The translations under genes and the position numbers were made by a program. From WVYX01 sp039586815 (GTDB lineage Bacteria; Gemmatimonadota; Gemmatimonadetes; Gemmatimonadales; GWC2-71-9), in the NCBI GenBank assembly GCA_039586815.1, contig JBDHJR010000012.1, positions 14,872-78,871 on the forward strand: a stretch of 64,000 nucleotides of DNA, in the 5' to 3' direction. Positions 49,270-58,616 of the stretch are shown here, one piece after another (the stretch's first letter is position 1; every line of letters starts with the position of its first letter). Under the pieces are notes generated by a model that searched no databases, had not been told where the DNA came from, and was given only the letters and a program-made list of their open reading frames with translations.

Positions 49270-51380
49270 TGCGGTCCGTCCTGCTTCCGCTCGCGTTCCT
49301 GCCCCTCCTCACAGGCGGGCTGGCCGGGCAGGAGGAGGAGCCAAGGGGGCTCATCGTGCGCGGGATCGCCTTCGAAGGCAACCGCGCCATCGACGACAAC
49401 ACCCTCGCCATCTCGATAGCGACGTCGCAGTCGTCGTGGTTCGCGCGCGCGGGGCTGGTCAGCTGGATCGGGCTCGGAGCCAAGCGATACTTCGACGAGA
49501 CCGAGTTCCGCCGCGACGTGCTGCGCATCAGGGCGCTCTATCGTCAGAGCGGGTTTGCCGAGGCCTCGGTCGATACGCTGGTGCGCCGGGGAAGCGACGA
49601 CGTGCGTGTGCGGTTCCTCATTGATGAGGGGGAGCCGATTCGGGTCACGTCGCTGCGGCTCAGTGGTATCGAGGAGATCTTCGACGTCCAGGACGTGTAC
49701 GAGGCGCTGCCGCTCCAGGTGGGAGAGCCGTTCAACCGTCTCCTCATGCGCGTCTCGGCCGATACGATCCGCCTGCGCCTCGCCGACGCTGGGTACCCCT
49801 TCGCGGAAGTGTTCATCAGTTTCGACGAGTTGCGTGCCAGGCGCACGGCCGTAGTGGCGTTCGAGGTCGTGACCGGCACGCAGGCGCGGGTGGAGGCAGT
49901 TGAGGTGGCCGGCACCAGCAAGGTGAGCGAAGGTCTGGTGCGCCGCGCTGTGGCGGTGGAGCCCGGCAAGGTGTACAGCCAGCGGGATCTCTACCAGAGC
50001 CAGTTGAATCTCTATCGCGCCGGGTTGTTCAACTACGTGCGGGTGGCACCGGTGGACTCGATTCCGTCGGGCCCGGACGATTCACTGGTCACGGTGCGCG
50101 TGCAGGTAGCCGAAGGTGCGATGCAACGGGTGCGAGTCGGCGCCGGCTACGGCACGATCGACTGCTTCCGCGTGCTCTCGACCTGGTCCACCGCCAACAT
50201 GCTCGGTGGGGGGCGACGCCTGGAACTGGGTGCGCGGTTCTCGAAGATCGGGGCCGGCGATCCGATGAACCTGGAGCGATCTGTCTGTCCCGTCCTGGAG
50301 AGGGACGAGCCCGAGCGGCTGGTGTTGAACTATAACCTCAGCGCATCACTGGAGGAGCCGTTCTTCCTGTCGCGCCACTTCGGCGCGGGCGTGTCGGCCT
50401 TCCTGGAGCGGTACACCGAGTTCAGGGCGTTCGTGCGCCAGGCCGTCGGCGGCGACGTCGCGGTGACTTACAGGACGCCGTGGCGCATGCCGGTCACGAT
50501 CTCATATCTCCTCACGTACGGAAACACGCAGGCGGATCCCGCGACCATCTGCGCGCTGCTCAACGTGTGCCGCTTGGAAGATGCCGAGGGCTTCGGTGAG
50601 AACCAGCGGCAGGGTACCCTGTCGCTGGCGGTAGTGCGCGATCGTCGCAACTCGATCTTCAACCCCACCCGCGGCACGCTGTTCTCCGGCGAGTTCCGCC
50701 ATGCCTCGCGCGTCACCCTCTCCGACGACCGTGCCCGGTTCAACAAACTGTCACTCGAGTTCTCATCGTATCACCCGGTGGGGAAGCGCGCCGCCTTCGC
50801 CTGGCGCATCAGGTGGGGCACGATCTTCGGTGCGGGGTTCAGAGGGCGGGGGATAGACTCCATCCCCACAGAGGAGCGCTTCTATCTGGGTGGCGCCAAT
50901 ACTGTGCGGGGCTTCGGTCAGAACGAGATGGGTGTGGTGGTGCGTGTCATCGAAGGTGACACGGTCACGACGAGCGGAGAGCTGCAGCCGGTCACCAATT
51001 TTCGCACCTCTCCGGTGGGCAGCAACGACCTGTTTCTGGTGAACGCTGAGTTGCGCTTCCCCCTGGGAATGTCGGGGCGCGCATTCGGGGCGGTCTTCGT
51101 AGACGCGGGGCAGCTACGCACCCGCCTGTCCAGCGAGGAGGGAAGCACCATCGGCGATCTGGGCGACGTGAAGATCACTCCGGGAGTGGGGCTCCGCATT
51201 TCCTCGCCGCTGGGACCGGTGCGGCTGGATGCGGCCTACAACCCGTGGGATCCACAACCGAGTCCGCTGTATCTGCAGACGCGGGACCAGCTGATCCTGC
51301 TCGAAGAGGGATTCGTACCGAAGGAGCCCACGTTCTGGGAGCGGTTCCGCATTCACATCTCGATCGGACAGGCATTCTGA
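49269..51380 (+). CDS. tamA: Outer-membrane Omp85/TamA-like assembly protein
   Basis: 703 residues from ATG 49269 (TGATG junction). Signal peptide 1-20 ending GLAGQ. Residues about 25-300 hold POTRA-type repeats (GIAFEGNRAIDDNTL, RIRALYRQSGFAEASV, EVAGTSKVSEGLVRRAV with YQSQLNLYRAGLF). Residues about 320-703 are the 16-strand barrel with FYLGGANTVRGFGQNEMG, the conserved VRGF/Y latch, and a last strand ending FRIHISIGQAF with the C-terminal Phe. It inserts or assembles outer-membrane proteins. TamB, its normal partner, is the very next gene, so TamA is a better label than BamA. Confidence 0.9.
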   Translation: MRSVLLPLAFLPLLTGGLAGQEEEPRGLIVRGIAFEGNRAIDDNTLAISIATSQSSWFARAGLVSWIGLGAKRYFDETEFRRDVLRIRALYRQSGFAEASVDTLVRRGSDDVRVRFLIDEGEPIRVTSLRLSGIEEIFDVQDVYEALPLQVGEPFNRLLMRVSADTIRLRLADAGYPFAEVFISFDELRARRTAVVAFEVVTGTQARVEAVEVAGTSKVSEGLVRRAVAVEPGKVYSQRDLYQSQLNLYRAGLFNYVRVAPVDSIPSGPDDSLVTVRVQVAEGAMQRVRVGAGYGTIDCFRVLSTWSTANMLGGGRRLELGARFSKIGAGDPMNLERSVCPVLERDEPERLVLNYNLSASLEEPFFLSRHFGAGVSAFLERYTEFRAFVRQAVGGDVAVTYRTPWRMPVTISYLLTYGNTQADPATICALLNVCRLEDAEGFGENQRQGTLSLAVVRDRRNSIFNPTRGTLFSGEFRHASRVTLSDDRARFNKLSLEFSSYHPVGKRAAFAWRIRWGTIFGAGFRGRGIDSIPTEERFYLGGANTVRGFGQNEMGVVVRVIEGDTVTTSGELQPVTNFRTSPVGSNDLFLVNAELRFPLGMSGRAFGAVFVDAGQLRTRLSSEEGSTIGDLGDVKITPGVGLRISSPLGPVRLDAAYNPWDPQPSPLYLQTRDQLILLEEGFVPKEPTFWERFRIHISIGQAF

Positions 51381-54300
51381 TGCGGCGCTCGGCGTTCGTC
51401 TGGATTCTCATCGTGCTGTGTTGGCTGGGCGGCACCGTGCTGGGGGTGGCGGGTGCCGCGCTGCGCACCGACGAGGGTCGCCGCATCGTCGTGGATTGGG
51501 CGCTGGGGGTGGCCAACGGTGCGCTCGGTGGCACGATGTCCGTGGGGCAGGTCGGCGGCTCGTTCCTGCGTGGCCTCGAGGTTAGCGACGTCGTCATCCG
51601 CGACACCGCCGGGGTCGATCTGCTCACCGTCGACCGCGTGGGGCTGCGCTACGGGTTGAGTGACCTGTTGCGCGGCCGGATCGTGCTGGGACGCCTCAGC
51701 GTCACGCGACCGCACATCAACCTCGTGCAGTGGGGGCGCGGAGCACCGCTCAACCTGGACGAAGTACTGCCCAAGGGTGACGGCGGCGGCGGACCGTCGG
51801 CGCTCGTCGCGTTCAACGACGTGCAGATCGTCGATGGCACGCTAACCGTGCGGACGCCGGCCGGTCCGGGCGACACGCTGGTGGAGCGGCAGCGCGGCCC
51901 CCTCGGCCCGGTTCGTGTGCGACGGTTCCGCTCGCTCAACGCGCGGCTCGGGTACTTGCGGATCTCGTCGCCGCTTCCGGGAGAGGACGGGATTCTCGCA
52001 GAGCTCGAGCGCCTGCGAGTAGTCGGGTCGGACCCGGCGATCACCGTGACGCAGATACGGGGGTGGGTGACGTTGGTGGGCGACACGCTGGTGCTCGATC
52101 GTATGCGCGTCCGCCTGCCCGAGAGCCGGGCGTTCGTGGGCGGCACGCTGTCGTGGCCCTACGGACCGATTCTGTACGATCTCGAGATCGACGCAGAGCA
52201 CGCCGTGACGAACGAGGTACGCGGGCTGGTATCGGCGATCCCCGCCGGTCTGGTGGGCGGGGGACGCTTCACGGTGCGCTCCAACGGCGCCGACGAGCTG
52301 CACTTCGTGGGCGAGCCAATCGATCTGGCCGGCGCCGGTGGCGGCGGTAGGGCGCGCGGCCGGCTGGCCATGGTGCTGGGTCCGGGTGAGACGTGGGGCT
52401 TCGACGGCACCGAACTCGACCTGGAAGACTTCGACCTGGAGTACGTGCGCGGCTTCCTGGACACTCTGCCCATGGCGGGCCGTGTGACGGGAGACGTCGC
52501 ACTGGACGGGCCCCGCGAGGGAATGCAGCTCGGTCTGGACGTGTCGTTCCGCGACTCGCTGGTGGAAGGCTGGCCCGAGTCGATGATCCGGGGCCAGGGG
52601 CTGGTAGCCGTGGGAGTGCCGGGAGAGTTCATCTTCCAGCGGTTCGGTGTCGCGCACGCCGATATAGAGCTCTCGACCGTACGGCGCTTGGTTCCGGCCA
52701 TCGAGTTGCTTGGGCGCCTGCGCGGGAACGGAACGCTCAGCGGCCCGTGGCGCAACGCGACGTACGAGGGCGAGATGCGCTACGCGCACGAGCCGCTGCC
52801 GGAGACGGTGGCGCGCGGCTCGATACACCTGGACTCGCGGGGCGACACGCTGGGCTTGTGGAGTGACGTCGTGTTCGACTCGCTGCGCCTGGCGAGCTTC
52901 CACTCCAGCTATCCGGGGTTCGGCGTCGTGGGATCCTGGTCAGGTCCGCTGCGCCTCGCAGGACGGTTCGACTCCCTGGCTCTCGAGGCGGACCTGTCGG
53001 GTCCGGCGGGTGCAGCGCGCATCGAGGGTGCGCTGCTGCTGTTGCCCGACCGGCGTGGCGCTCACGACTTATCGCTGGAGCTGCAGGCGTTCGACCTCGC
53101 AGTGGCGGACGAGGAGCTTCCCGAGACGAGCCTGTACGGGCGGCTCGTGGGTAGTGGGGAGGAGCGGCTCGACGAGCCAAGCTTCGCGCTGCGTACCAGG
53201 GTGGAACTCGACAGTTCCCTGATCCAGGGCGTGAGCGTCGGGGGCGCACTGGCCTCGATTACGATCGCCGATACGCTCGCGAGCGTGGACACGCTGCGCG
53301 TGTGGGCCAACAACCTCTCGGTGGAGGCGCAGGGGAGCTTCGGTCTCGACGCCCCGCGCAATGGCACGCTGCGGTTCGTTGCCTCCGCCGACTCGATCGG
53401 AGTGCTGGAGCCGGCGGTCGAGGTGTGGCTCGGCCCGTTGGTGGCCGCCGACTCGTCTCGACTGCCCGGCGGAACGGCACGGCTCGTGGGTCAACTCAGC
53501 GGCAACCTCGAGTCATACCGGCTGACCGGCAATCTGCAGACCGGCGACTTGCGACGCGGGCCGTTCTACGTATCGCGCCTCTCGGGTCGCGGCAACTGGA
53601 CGTCTGCGTCCCGCATCTTCGTATTCGACGGCAATGCCGACTCGCTGGAGCTCGGCGGCTTCGCGTTCTTCGATGTGGAGGCGAGGCTCAACGGTCGGCC
53701 CGACTCGCTGCACTGGCAGGGGCGCGGGGCGTTCGGGCTCGACGGTGCCTGGCTGGGCGGGGGGCAGCTCTCCGTCGATTCGTCATCGTACACGGTGGCG
53801 GTGGATTCGCTGGGCGTGCTGCTGCTCAGCGGTCCCTGGTTCGTGGACACGGCCGCGGTGGTCTCGGTGGACAGCAGCAGTGTCGATTTCACCGACGTCG
53901 CGTTCCAACATGCCAGGGGAGCGAGCCAGGTGGTGCTGGACGGACGCATCGCGCTCACGGGTGCGGGCGGCCTCACCGGATCCGTGGTGGCTTTCCCGCT
54001 CGCCGATCTCTGGCTGCTTGGCCAGCAACCCGACTACGAGCGGGTGGGTGGTGAATTGAACGGGACGTTCGTATTGGGGGGGTCGGCTGAAGCCCCTGCT
54101 TTCGACGCGTCCGCCAGCGTGCGCAACGGGGTCTTCGGAGACTTCCGCGCGCCGTTCACCAGCGGGATCGTGCGGTACCATGACCGCCGCCTCTCGGGGG
54201 AACTCGAGCTCACCCGCCTGACCGAGGTGGTCCTGCGCCTCGAGCTGTCGCTGCCGCTCGACCTCGCGTTCGCCAACGTCGAGCGCCGCCGTCTCCCGGG

Positions 54301-55744
54301 TCCCGTCACCATTCGGGCGTTCGCGGACAGCGTCGATCTGGCGTTGCTCGAGCGGACGACACCGGTGGCGCGCGATCTGCAGGGCACGCTCGATGCCGCG
54401 TTCGGGATCGCCGGCACCTGGGAGCAGCCCGAGCTCACCGGGCAGATCAGCATACACGGCGGCGCAGCGACTTTTCCCTCGCTCGGTGTGAGGCACGAGG
54501 CGCTCTACGGATCGCTCGCGCTCTCCGGCGACACCATCACCATCGACGATCTCTCGCTCCGCAGCGGCGATGGGATCGCGATGCTGCGCGGCTTCGTGCG
54601 GCTCGAGGAGCTGAGCCGACCGGTCCTGCACGTGGACATCGGGTCCCAGGACTTCGAGACCATCAACGTGCGCGACTTCCTCAGCCTCACTGCGACGTCC
54701 GAGCTCCAGCTACGGGGCCCGTTCTACAACGCGACGTTGACCGGGCGCGGGACCGCCGCACGCGGAGCGCTCTACTTCGAGGACCTGGTGCGCAAGGACG
54801 TGCTCAACCTCGAGGAGTTTGCGCGAAGCGGGGAGATGGGGGGTGAGTTCGCCGACACGGTGCTCACGCTCATCGAGCGCCATCGATTGGGCGCACAGTT
54901 CGAGAGCCGCTTCCTCGACAGCCTGCGCGTGGACAGCCTGGAGGTCGCGATGGGATCCGATTTCCGGCTGCGCTCGAGCGAGGCGAACATACCGTTGGAG
55001 GGCTCCGTCTTCGTGAGCAAGGTGCGCGACCGCTACCAGCTGGATGGCACGCTGGGCGCGTCACGCGGCACGTACCGCCTGCAGTTGCCGCTGGGCAGCG
55101 TGCGCGAGTTCAACGTGACGCGGGGCGAGGTGCGCTACCTGGGAACCCCCGACCTCGACGCCGACCTCGACGTCGAGGCCGAGCATACGGTGCGCACCAC
55201 GCAGGGCGACGACGTCAAGGTGTTCGTGCACATCACGGGCAGGCTGTACCAGCCGCAACTGAGGCTCACCAGCGACATCCAGCCGGCCGTTTCGGAGACC
55301 GAGCTCATTTCCTATCTGCTGTTCGGAGCACCTAGCTTCCAGGTGGCCGCGCAGGAACGCGGATTCGGCTGGCGGCTGGGTTCACAGACGCTGTTCGGGG
55401 TGGTATCGAGCCAGATCGAGTACTCGCTGATCACCGATCTCGGAGCGCCGCTCGACTACTTCCAGATCCGCCCCGAAACCGGGCGCCAGGGTCTGGCGGG
55501 TGCGGAGCTCTCGGCCGGGAAGCAGTTCACGGTGCTGGGAACCACGGCGTTTCTCACCGCCAGCCCGCGTATCTGCCCCCGGCAGCAGACGTTCGATGTG
55601 GGCGCGAGCCTCGAGTTCCGCCTCACCCGTCGCTGGTTGGCGGCGGGCAGCGTGGACCCGCTGCGCAGCTGTGAGGCGTTGACGACTCAGCTCCCAACAC
55701 GATATCAGTTCGGTCTGGACCTATTCTGGGAAACGAGATACTAG
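51380..55744 (+). CDS. tamB: Translocation and assembly module protein TamB
   Basis: 1454 residues from ATG 51380, sharing a base with the TamA stop. An N-terminal membrane anchor RRSAFVWILIVLCWLGGTVLGV is followed by a very long run of beta strands of AsmA/TamB type. The C-terminal 350 residues contain the DUF490 domain (LDVEAEHTVRTTQGDDVKVFVHITG, PAVSETELISYLLFGAP) ending in a barrel-like strand YQFGLDLFWETRY. TamB forms a hydrophobic groove spanning the periplasm, moving phospholipids or helping barrel assembly with TamA. Length is within the family range. The stop shares a base with the lipid kinase start. Confidence 0.93.
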   Translation: MRRSAFVWILIVLCWLGGTVLGVAGAALRTDEGRRIVVDWALGVANGALGGTMSVGQVGGSFLRGLEVSDVVIRDTAGVDLLTVDRVGLRYGLSDLLRGRIVLGRLSVTRPHINLVQWGRGAPLNLDEVLPKGDGGGGPSALVAFNDVQIVDGTLTVRTPAGPGDTLVERQRGPLGPVRVRRFRSLNARLGYLRISSPLPGEDGILAELERLRVVGSDPAITVTQIRGWVTLVGDTLVLDRMRVRLPESRAFVGGTLSWPYGPILYDLEIDAEHAVTNEVRGLVSAIPAGLVGGGRFTVRSNGADELHFVGEPIDLAGAGGGGRARGRLAMVLGPGETWGFDGTELDLEDFDLEYVRGFLDTLPMAGRVTGDVALDGPREGMQLGLDVSFRDSLVEGWPESMIRGQGLVAVGVPGEFIFQRFGVAHADIELSTVRRLVPAIELLGRLRGNGTLSGPWRNATYEGEMRYAHEPLPETVARGSIHLDSRGDTLGLWSDVVFDSLRLASFHSSYPGFGVVGSWSGPLRLAGRFDSLALEADLSGPAGAARIEGALLLLPDRRGAHDLSLELQAFDLAVADEELPETSLYGRLVGSGEERLDEPSFALRTRVELDSSLIQGVSVGGALASITIADTLASVDTLRVWANNLSVEAQGSFGLDAPRNGTLRFVASADSIGVLEPAVEVWLGPLVAADSSRLPGGTARLVGQLSGNLESYRLTGNLQTGDLRRGPFYVSRLSGRGNWTSASRIFVFDGNADSLELGGFAFFDVEARLNGRPDSLHWQGRGAFGLDGAWLGGGQLSVDSSSYTVAVDSLGVLLLSGPWFVDTAAVVSVDSSSVDFTDVAFQHARGASQVVLDGRIALTGAGGLTGSVVAFPLADLWLLGQQPDYERVGGELNGTFVLGGSAEAPAFDASASVRNGVFGDFRAPFTSGIVRYHDRRLSGELELTRLTEVVLRLELSLPLDLAFANVERRRLPGPVTIRAFADSVDLALLERTTPVARDLQGTLDAAFGIAGTWEQPELTGQISIHGGAATFPSLGVRHEALYGSLALSGDTITIDDLSLRSGDGIAMLRGFVRLEELSRPVLHVDIGSQDFETINVRDFLSLTATSELQLRGPFYNATLTGRGTAARGALYFEDLVRKDVLNLEEFARSGEMGGEFADTVLTLIERHRLGAQFESRFLDSLRVDSLEVAMGSDFRLRSSEANIPLEGSVFVSKVRDRYQLDGTLGASRGTYRLQLPLGSVREFNVTRGEVRYLGTPDLDADLDVEAEHTVRTTQGDDVKVFVHITGRLYQPQLRLTSDIQPAVSETELISYLLFGAPSFQVAAQERGFGWRLGSQTLFGVVSSQIEYSLITDLGAPLDYFQIRPETGRQGLAGAELSAGKQFTVLGTTAFLTASPRICPRQQTFDVGASLEFRLTRRWLAAGSVDPLRSCEALTTQLPTRYQFGLDLFWETRY

Positions 55745-56670
55745 TGCCGCGCGCTCAGCTGATCTTCAATCCGATCGCGTCCCGCACCGATACCCGCATC
55801 GTGGGCCGGGTGGTGGACGAGTTCCTGCGGGAGGGGTGGGACCTGGACATTGCGGGGACCACTCGCGAAGGCCACGCGAGCGAGCTGGCGCGCCAGGGGG
55901 TGAAGGACGGCGCCGATCTCATTGCGGTGTACGGGGGCGACGGCACCACCACGCAGGCCATGGAAGGGGTCGTGGGATCCGACACCCCGGTGGCGATCAT
56001 TCCGGGCGGCACGGGCAACCTGCTGGCCGGGAACCTGCGCGTCCCGCGCAATGCCAGGGCGGCCGCGCGCGCCGCGATTCGGGGAACGCCGCGGCCCATC
56101 GATCTGGGGCGCATGCAGTGCAACGGCGACGAGCGCTACTTCGCGGTGGGTGCCGGCACGGGCATCGATGCGGACATCATGGCCCAGACGACGACCCGGG
56201 CCAAGCGGAAGTGGGGCATGGGAGCGTACGTCGCGCGGGGCCTGGAGCTGCTGGGGGCGCCCAACGCGGTGCCGCACCGCATCACTATCGACGGCGAGAC
56301 GTTCGAGACGGACGCCCTGATGGTGCTGGCGGCGAACTGTGGGGAGATCATTCCTCCGGTCGTGCGGCTCAAATGGGGCATCTCGTTCGACGATGGCCTG
56401 TTCGACGTGTTGGTCATCAACGCGGGAACCTTCGTCGAGACGATGGACGCCGCGTGGCGCATGATCACGGGTCTGGGGCACGGCGGCAAGCGGGTGGCGT
56501 TCCACAGCGCCAAGAGTATTACTGTCGAGACCGAGACTCCGCGCCCCGTGCAGCTCGACGGCGAGCTGTGCGGTGAGACGCCGTTCTCGGCCGAAATCGT
56601 GCCCGCGGCGATAAAGATCGTGGTACCGGGAGACTGGAAGGCACCGGTCAAAGGAGGCATAGATGCCTGA
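55744..56670 (+). CDS. Diacylglycerol/lipid kinase family protein (YegS/BmrU type)
   Basis: 308 residues from GTG 55744. DAGK catalytic domain: AQLIFNPIASRTDTR, nucleotide motif VYGGDGTTTQAMEG, IPGGTGNLLAGNL, AVGAGTGIDADIM, and the C-terminal VQLDGELCGETPFSAEIVP. It should phosphorylate a diacylglycerol or related lipid. Translation is coupled to tamB through TAGTG. Together with TamA and TamB this places phospholipid turnover next to the envelope lipid-transport proteins. The end overlaps the zinc-ribbon gene by eight bases. Confidence 0.93.
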   Translation: MPRAQLIFNPIASRTDTRIVGRVVDEFLREGWDLDIAGTTREGHASELARQGVKDGADLIAVYGGDGTTTQAMEGVVGSDTPVAIIPGGTGNLLAGNLRVPRNARAAARAAIRGTPRPIDLGRMQCNGDERYFAVGAGTGIDADIMAQTTTRAKRKWGMGAYVARGLELLGAPNAVPHRITIDGETFETDALMVLAANCGEIIPPVVRLKWGISFDDGLFDVLVINAGTFVETMDAAWRMITGLGHGGKRVAFHSAKSITVETETPRPVQLDGELCGETPFSAEIVPAAIKIVVPGDWKAPVKGGIDA

Positions 56671-56851
56671 CGAGCAGCTCAAGGAACGCGACGCCATGAT
56701 CTGTCGCGCCTGCGGGAACGAGGAACGTGCGTCGGAGGGGTATCCCTGCGACGGATGCGGCACCTTCGTCTGCCTGGTGTGCTCCATGCGCGGCGTGACG
56801 CGATGCAAGGACTGTGAGGCGAAGGTGGGAGACGCGCCTGAGAGCGCGTAG
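56663..56851 (+). CDS. Small zinc-ribbon protein, four CxxC knuckles
   Basis: 62 residues from ATG 56663, overlapping the lipid kinase stop by eight bases, with AAAGGAGG (56650-56657) upstream. Four CxxC pairs are evenly spaced: CRAC, CDGC, CLVC and CKDC, so two zinc ions are likely. The body is acidic at both ends (MPDEQLKERDAM, AKVGDAPESA). No family is recognised; it could bind nucleic acid or a protein partner. Being translationally linked to the lipid kinase and tamB suggests a shared regulator or structural role. Confidence 0.75.
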   Translation: MPDEQLKERDAMICRACGNEERASEGYPCDGCGTFVCLVCSMRGVTRCKDCEAKVGDAPESA

Positions 56852-56876
56852 CGCCACCTTCCCACCACCCACCTAA

Positions 56877-57842
56877 GTGGCTCAATCCACTCCGGCACTA
56901 ACGAGCGTCGACGGCCTGCTGGTCGGGCACGCCACCGACCGGGAGGCCGGCACCGGGTGCACGGTAGTGCTCGCCCCGCCCGAGGGCATGGCCGCCGCGG
57001 CGTCGGTGCGCGGTCGCGCCACCGGCACGCGGGAGCTCGACGCGCTGTCGCCGCGCCATCTCGTGCCAGGAATCCACGCGATCCTGCTGACCGGAGGCTC
57101 GGCCTTCGGCCTCGGCGCCGCGGACGGGGTGATGCGCTGGCTGGCGGAGAAGGGACGCGGGTTCGATGTAGGAGTGGGTGTCGTGCCGATCGTTCCGGCA
57201 GCCGTGGTGTTCGATCTCGCCATCGTGGGACGGCCCGACCGTTGGCCGGGGCCCGCCGATGGCTACAAGGCGTGCGAGGCCGCGGGCAGCTCCGTCGGGG
57301 AGGGCTCGGTCGGCGCGGGGACCGGCGTCACTGTCGGCAAGGTGACGGGTGCCGAAGGCGCCATGAAGAGCGGGGTGGGGACCTGGGCGGAGCGGCGTGG
57401 CGACGTCACGGTGGGCGCGCTCGCGGTGGTGAACGCGTTCGGCGACGTGCGGGACGGCGACGGCAACATCATCGCGGGCGCACGGCGCGACGGAGAGTTC
57501 GTGGATGCTCGGCGCTACCTCGCCGACGGCGGGGCACCCGGCGGCTCGTTCGCCCAAGCAGGTGCCAACACCACGTTGGTGGTGGTCGGGACGGACGCGC
57601 ATCTCGGTCGCAGCGAGTTGGCCGAGACTGCGGCGATGAGCGTGGACGCCATGGCACAGCGCGTCACACCGGTAGGCACTCAGTTCGACGGGGACATCGT
57701 GTTCGCCGTCTCAACGGAGAGGATCACGGGCGTCTCGCCCATCGCGGTGGAGATGCTGGCGCAGGAAGTGGTCGCCATGGCGATCGAGCGCGCGGTCCGA
57801 ACTGCCGAGGGGACGGAAGAAGTCCCGGGGTTAGGAGGATGA
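56877..57842 (+). CDS. P1 family (DmpA-type) peptidase
   Basis: 321 residues from GTG 56877. DmpA/S58 features: TSVDGLLVGHATDREAGTGCTVVL, ILLTGGSAFGLGAADGVMRWL, GAGTGVTVGKVTGAEGAMKSGVGT, and the self-cleavage region AGANTTLVVVGTDA with a Thr in the usual nucleophile place. These Ntn hydrolases cleave D- or beta-amino-acid peptides and esters after autoprocessing at that Thr/Ser. Activity is expected, substrate unknown. It is 25 bases from the zinc-ribbon gene and may belong to the same rightward unit. Probably cytoplasmic. Confidence 0.9.
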   Translation: MAQSTPALTSVDGLLVGHATDREAGTGCTVVLAPPEGMAAAASVRGRATGTRELDALSPRHLVPGIHAILLTGGSAFGLGAADGVMRWLAEKGRGFDVGVGVVPIVPAAVVFDLAIVGRPDRWPGPADGYKACEAAGSSVGEGSVGAGTGVTVGKVTGAEGAMKSGVGTWAERRGDVTVGALAVVNAFGDVRDGDGNIIAGARRDGEFVDARRYLADGGAPGGSFAQAGANTTLVVVGTDAHLGRSELAETAAMSVDAMAQRVTPVGTQFDGDIVFAVSTERITGVSPIAVEMLAQEVVAMAIERAVRTAEGTEEVPGLGG

Positions 57843-57908
57843 TGGAGGGGGCGAGAGGGAAGCGGGAAGGGTACGGCATCCCCCGGAAACGGGAAGCGGC
57901 GTGAGTAC

Positions 57909-58616
57909 ATGACCAACGGCATTGAGAAGCTCATCCTGTTCGACATAGACGGCACGCTGGTGTGGACGGCGGGCGCGGGTCGCTCGGCGATCAGCCGGGC
58001 GCTGCTCGATGAAATGGGTGCCACCGGCCCCATCGAGGGCTTCCGCTTCGAGGGCAAGACCGATCCGCAGATCGTGATGGAGTTGATGCGGGCGGCGCAG
58101 CATCCTCACGCCGAAAGCGAGCAGCACGTCGATGCCGTGTGCGGCCGCTACGTGGAGCTGCTGGTGTCCGCGCTGGAGGAGCGGCGCCAGCAGATCAAGC
58201 TCTATCCCGGCGTCGCGCCGCTGCTGGAGGAGCTGCACGGGCGGGACGACGCGCTGGTCGGACTGCTCACCGGCAACCTGGAGCGGGGAGCGCGGCTCAA
58301 GCTGGGTGCGGCGGGAATCGACTTCTCACGCTTCGGACCGGGAGCTTACGGCTCCGACGCTGCGGCGCGGTCGGATCTCCCGGCGATCGCGGCCGAGCGC
58401 GCCGCGCCACTAATGGGGCGCGTACCCCACGGCGAAGAGATCGTGATCCTGGGCGACACGCCGGCCGACATGACCTGCGGCAACGGGGTCGGAGCGCGGC
58501 CGATCGGGGTAGCGACCGGGTGGCACTCACGCGAGGAGCTCGAGGCGAACGGAGCGTACCAGGTGTTCGACGACTTCTCCGATCCGGCGCAGGTGGTCGA
58601 GGCCATCTACGCATGA
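57909..58616 (+). CDS. HAD-superfamily phosphatase, possible phosphoglycolate phosphatase
   Basis: 235 residues from ATG 57909. HAD motif I FDIDGTLVWTAGAG; motif II is VGLLTGNLERGARLKLG, in which TGN is unusual but seen in some Gph-like proteins; motif IV is IVILGDTPADMTCGNGVG. A helical cap lies between residues 20 and 90. It may dephosphorylate 2-phosphoglycolate and supply glycolate to GlcDEF, but other small sugar phosphates are possible. The ATGA stop/start overlap couples it to the next gene. Upstream there is a short G/A-rich stretch (57845-57905) similar to the heptamer region. Confidence 0.85.
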   Translation: MTNGIEKLILFDIDGTLVWTAGAGRSAISRALLDEMGATGPIEGFRFEGKTDPQIVMELMRAAQHPHAESEQHVDAVCGRYVELLVSALEERRQQIKLYPGVAPLLEELHGRDDALVGLLTGNLERGARLKLGAAGIDFSRFGPGAYGSDAAARSDLPAIAAERAAPLMGRVPHGEEIVILGDTPADMTCGNGVGARPIGVATGWHSREELEANGAYQVFDDFSDPAQVVEAIYA

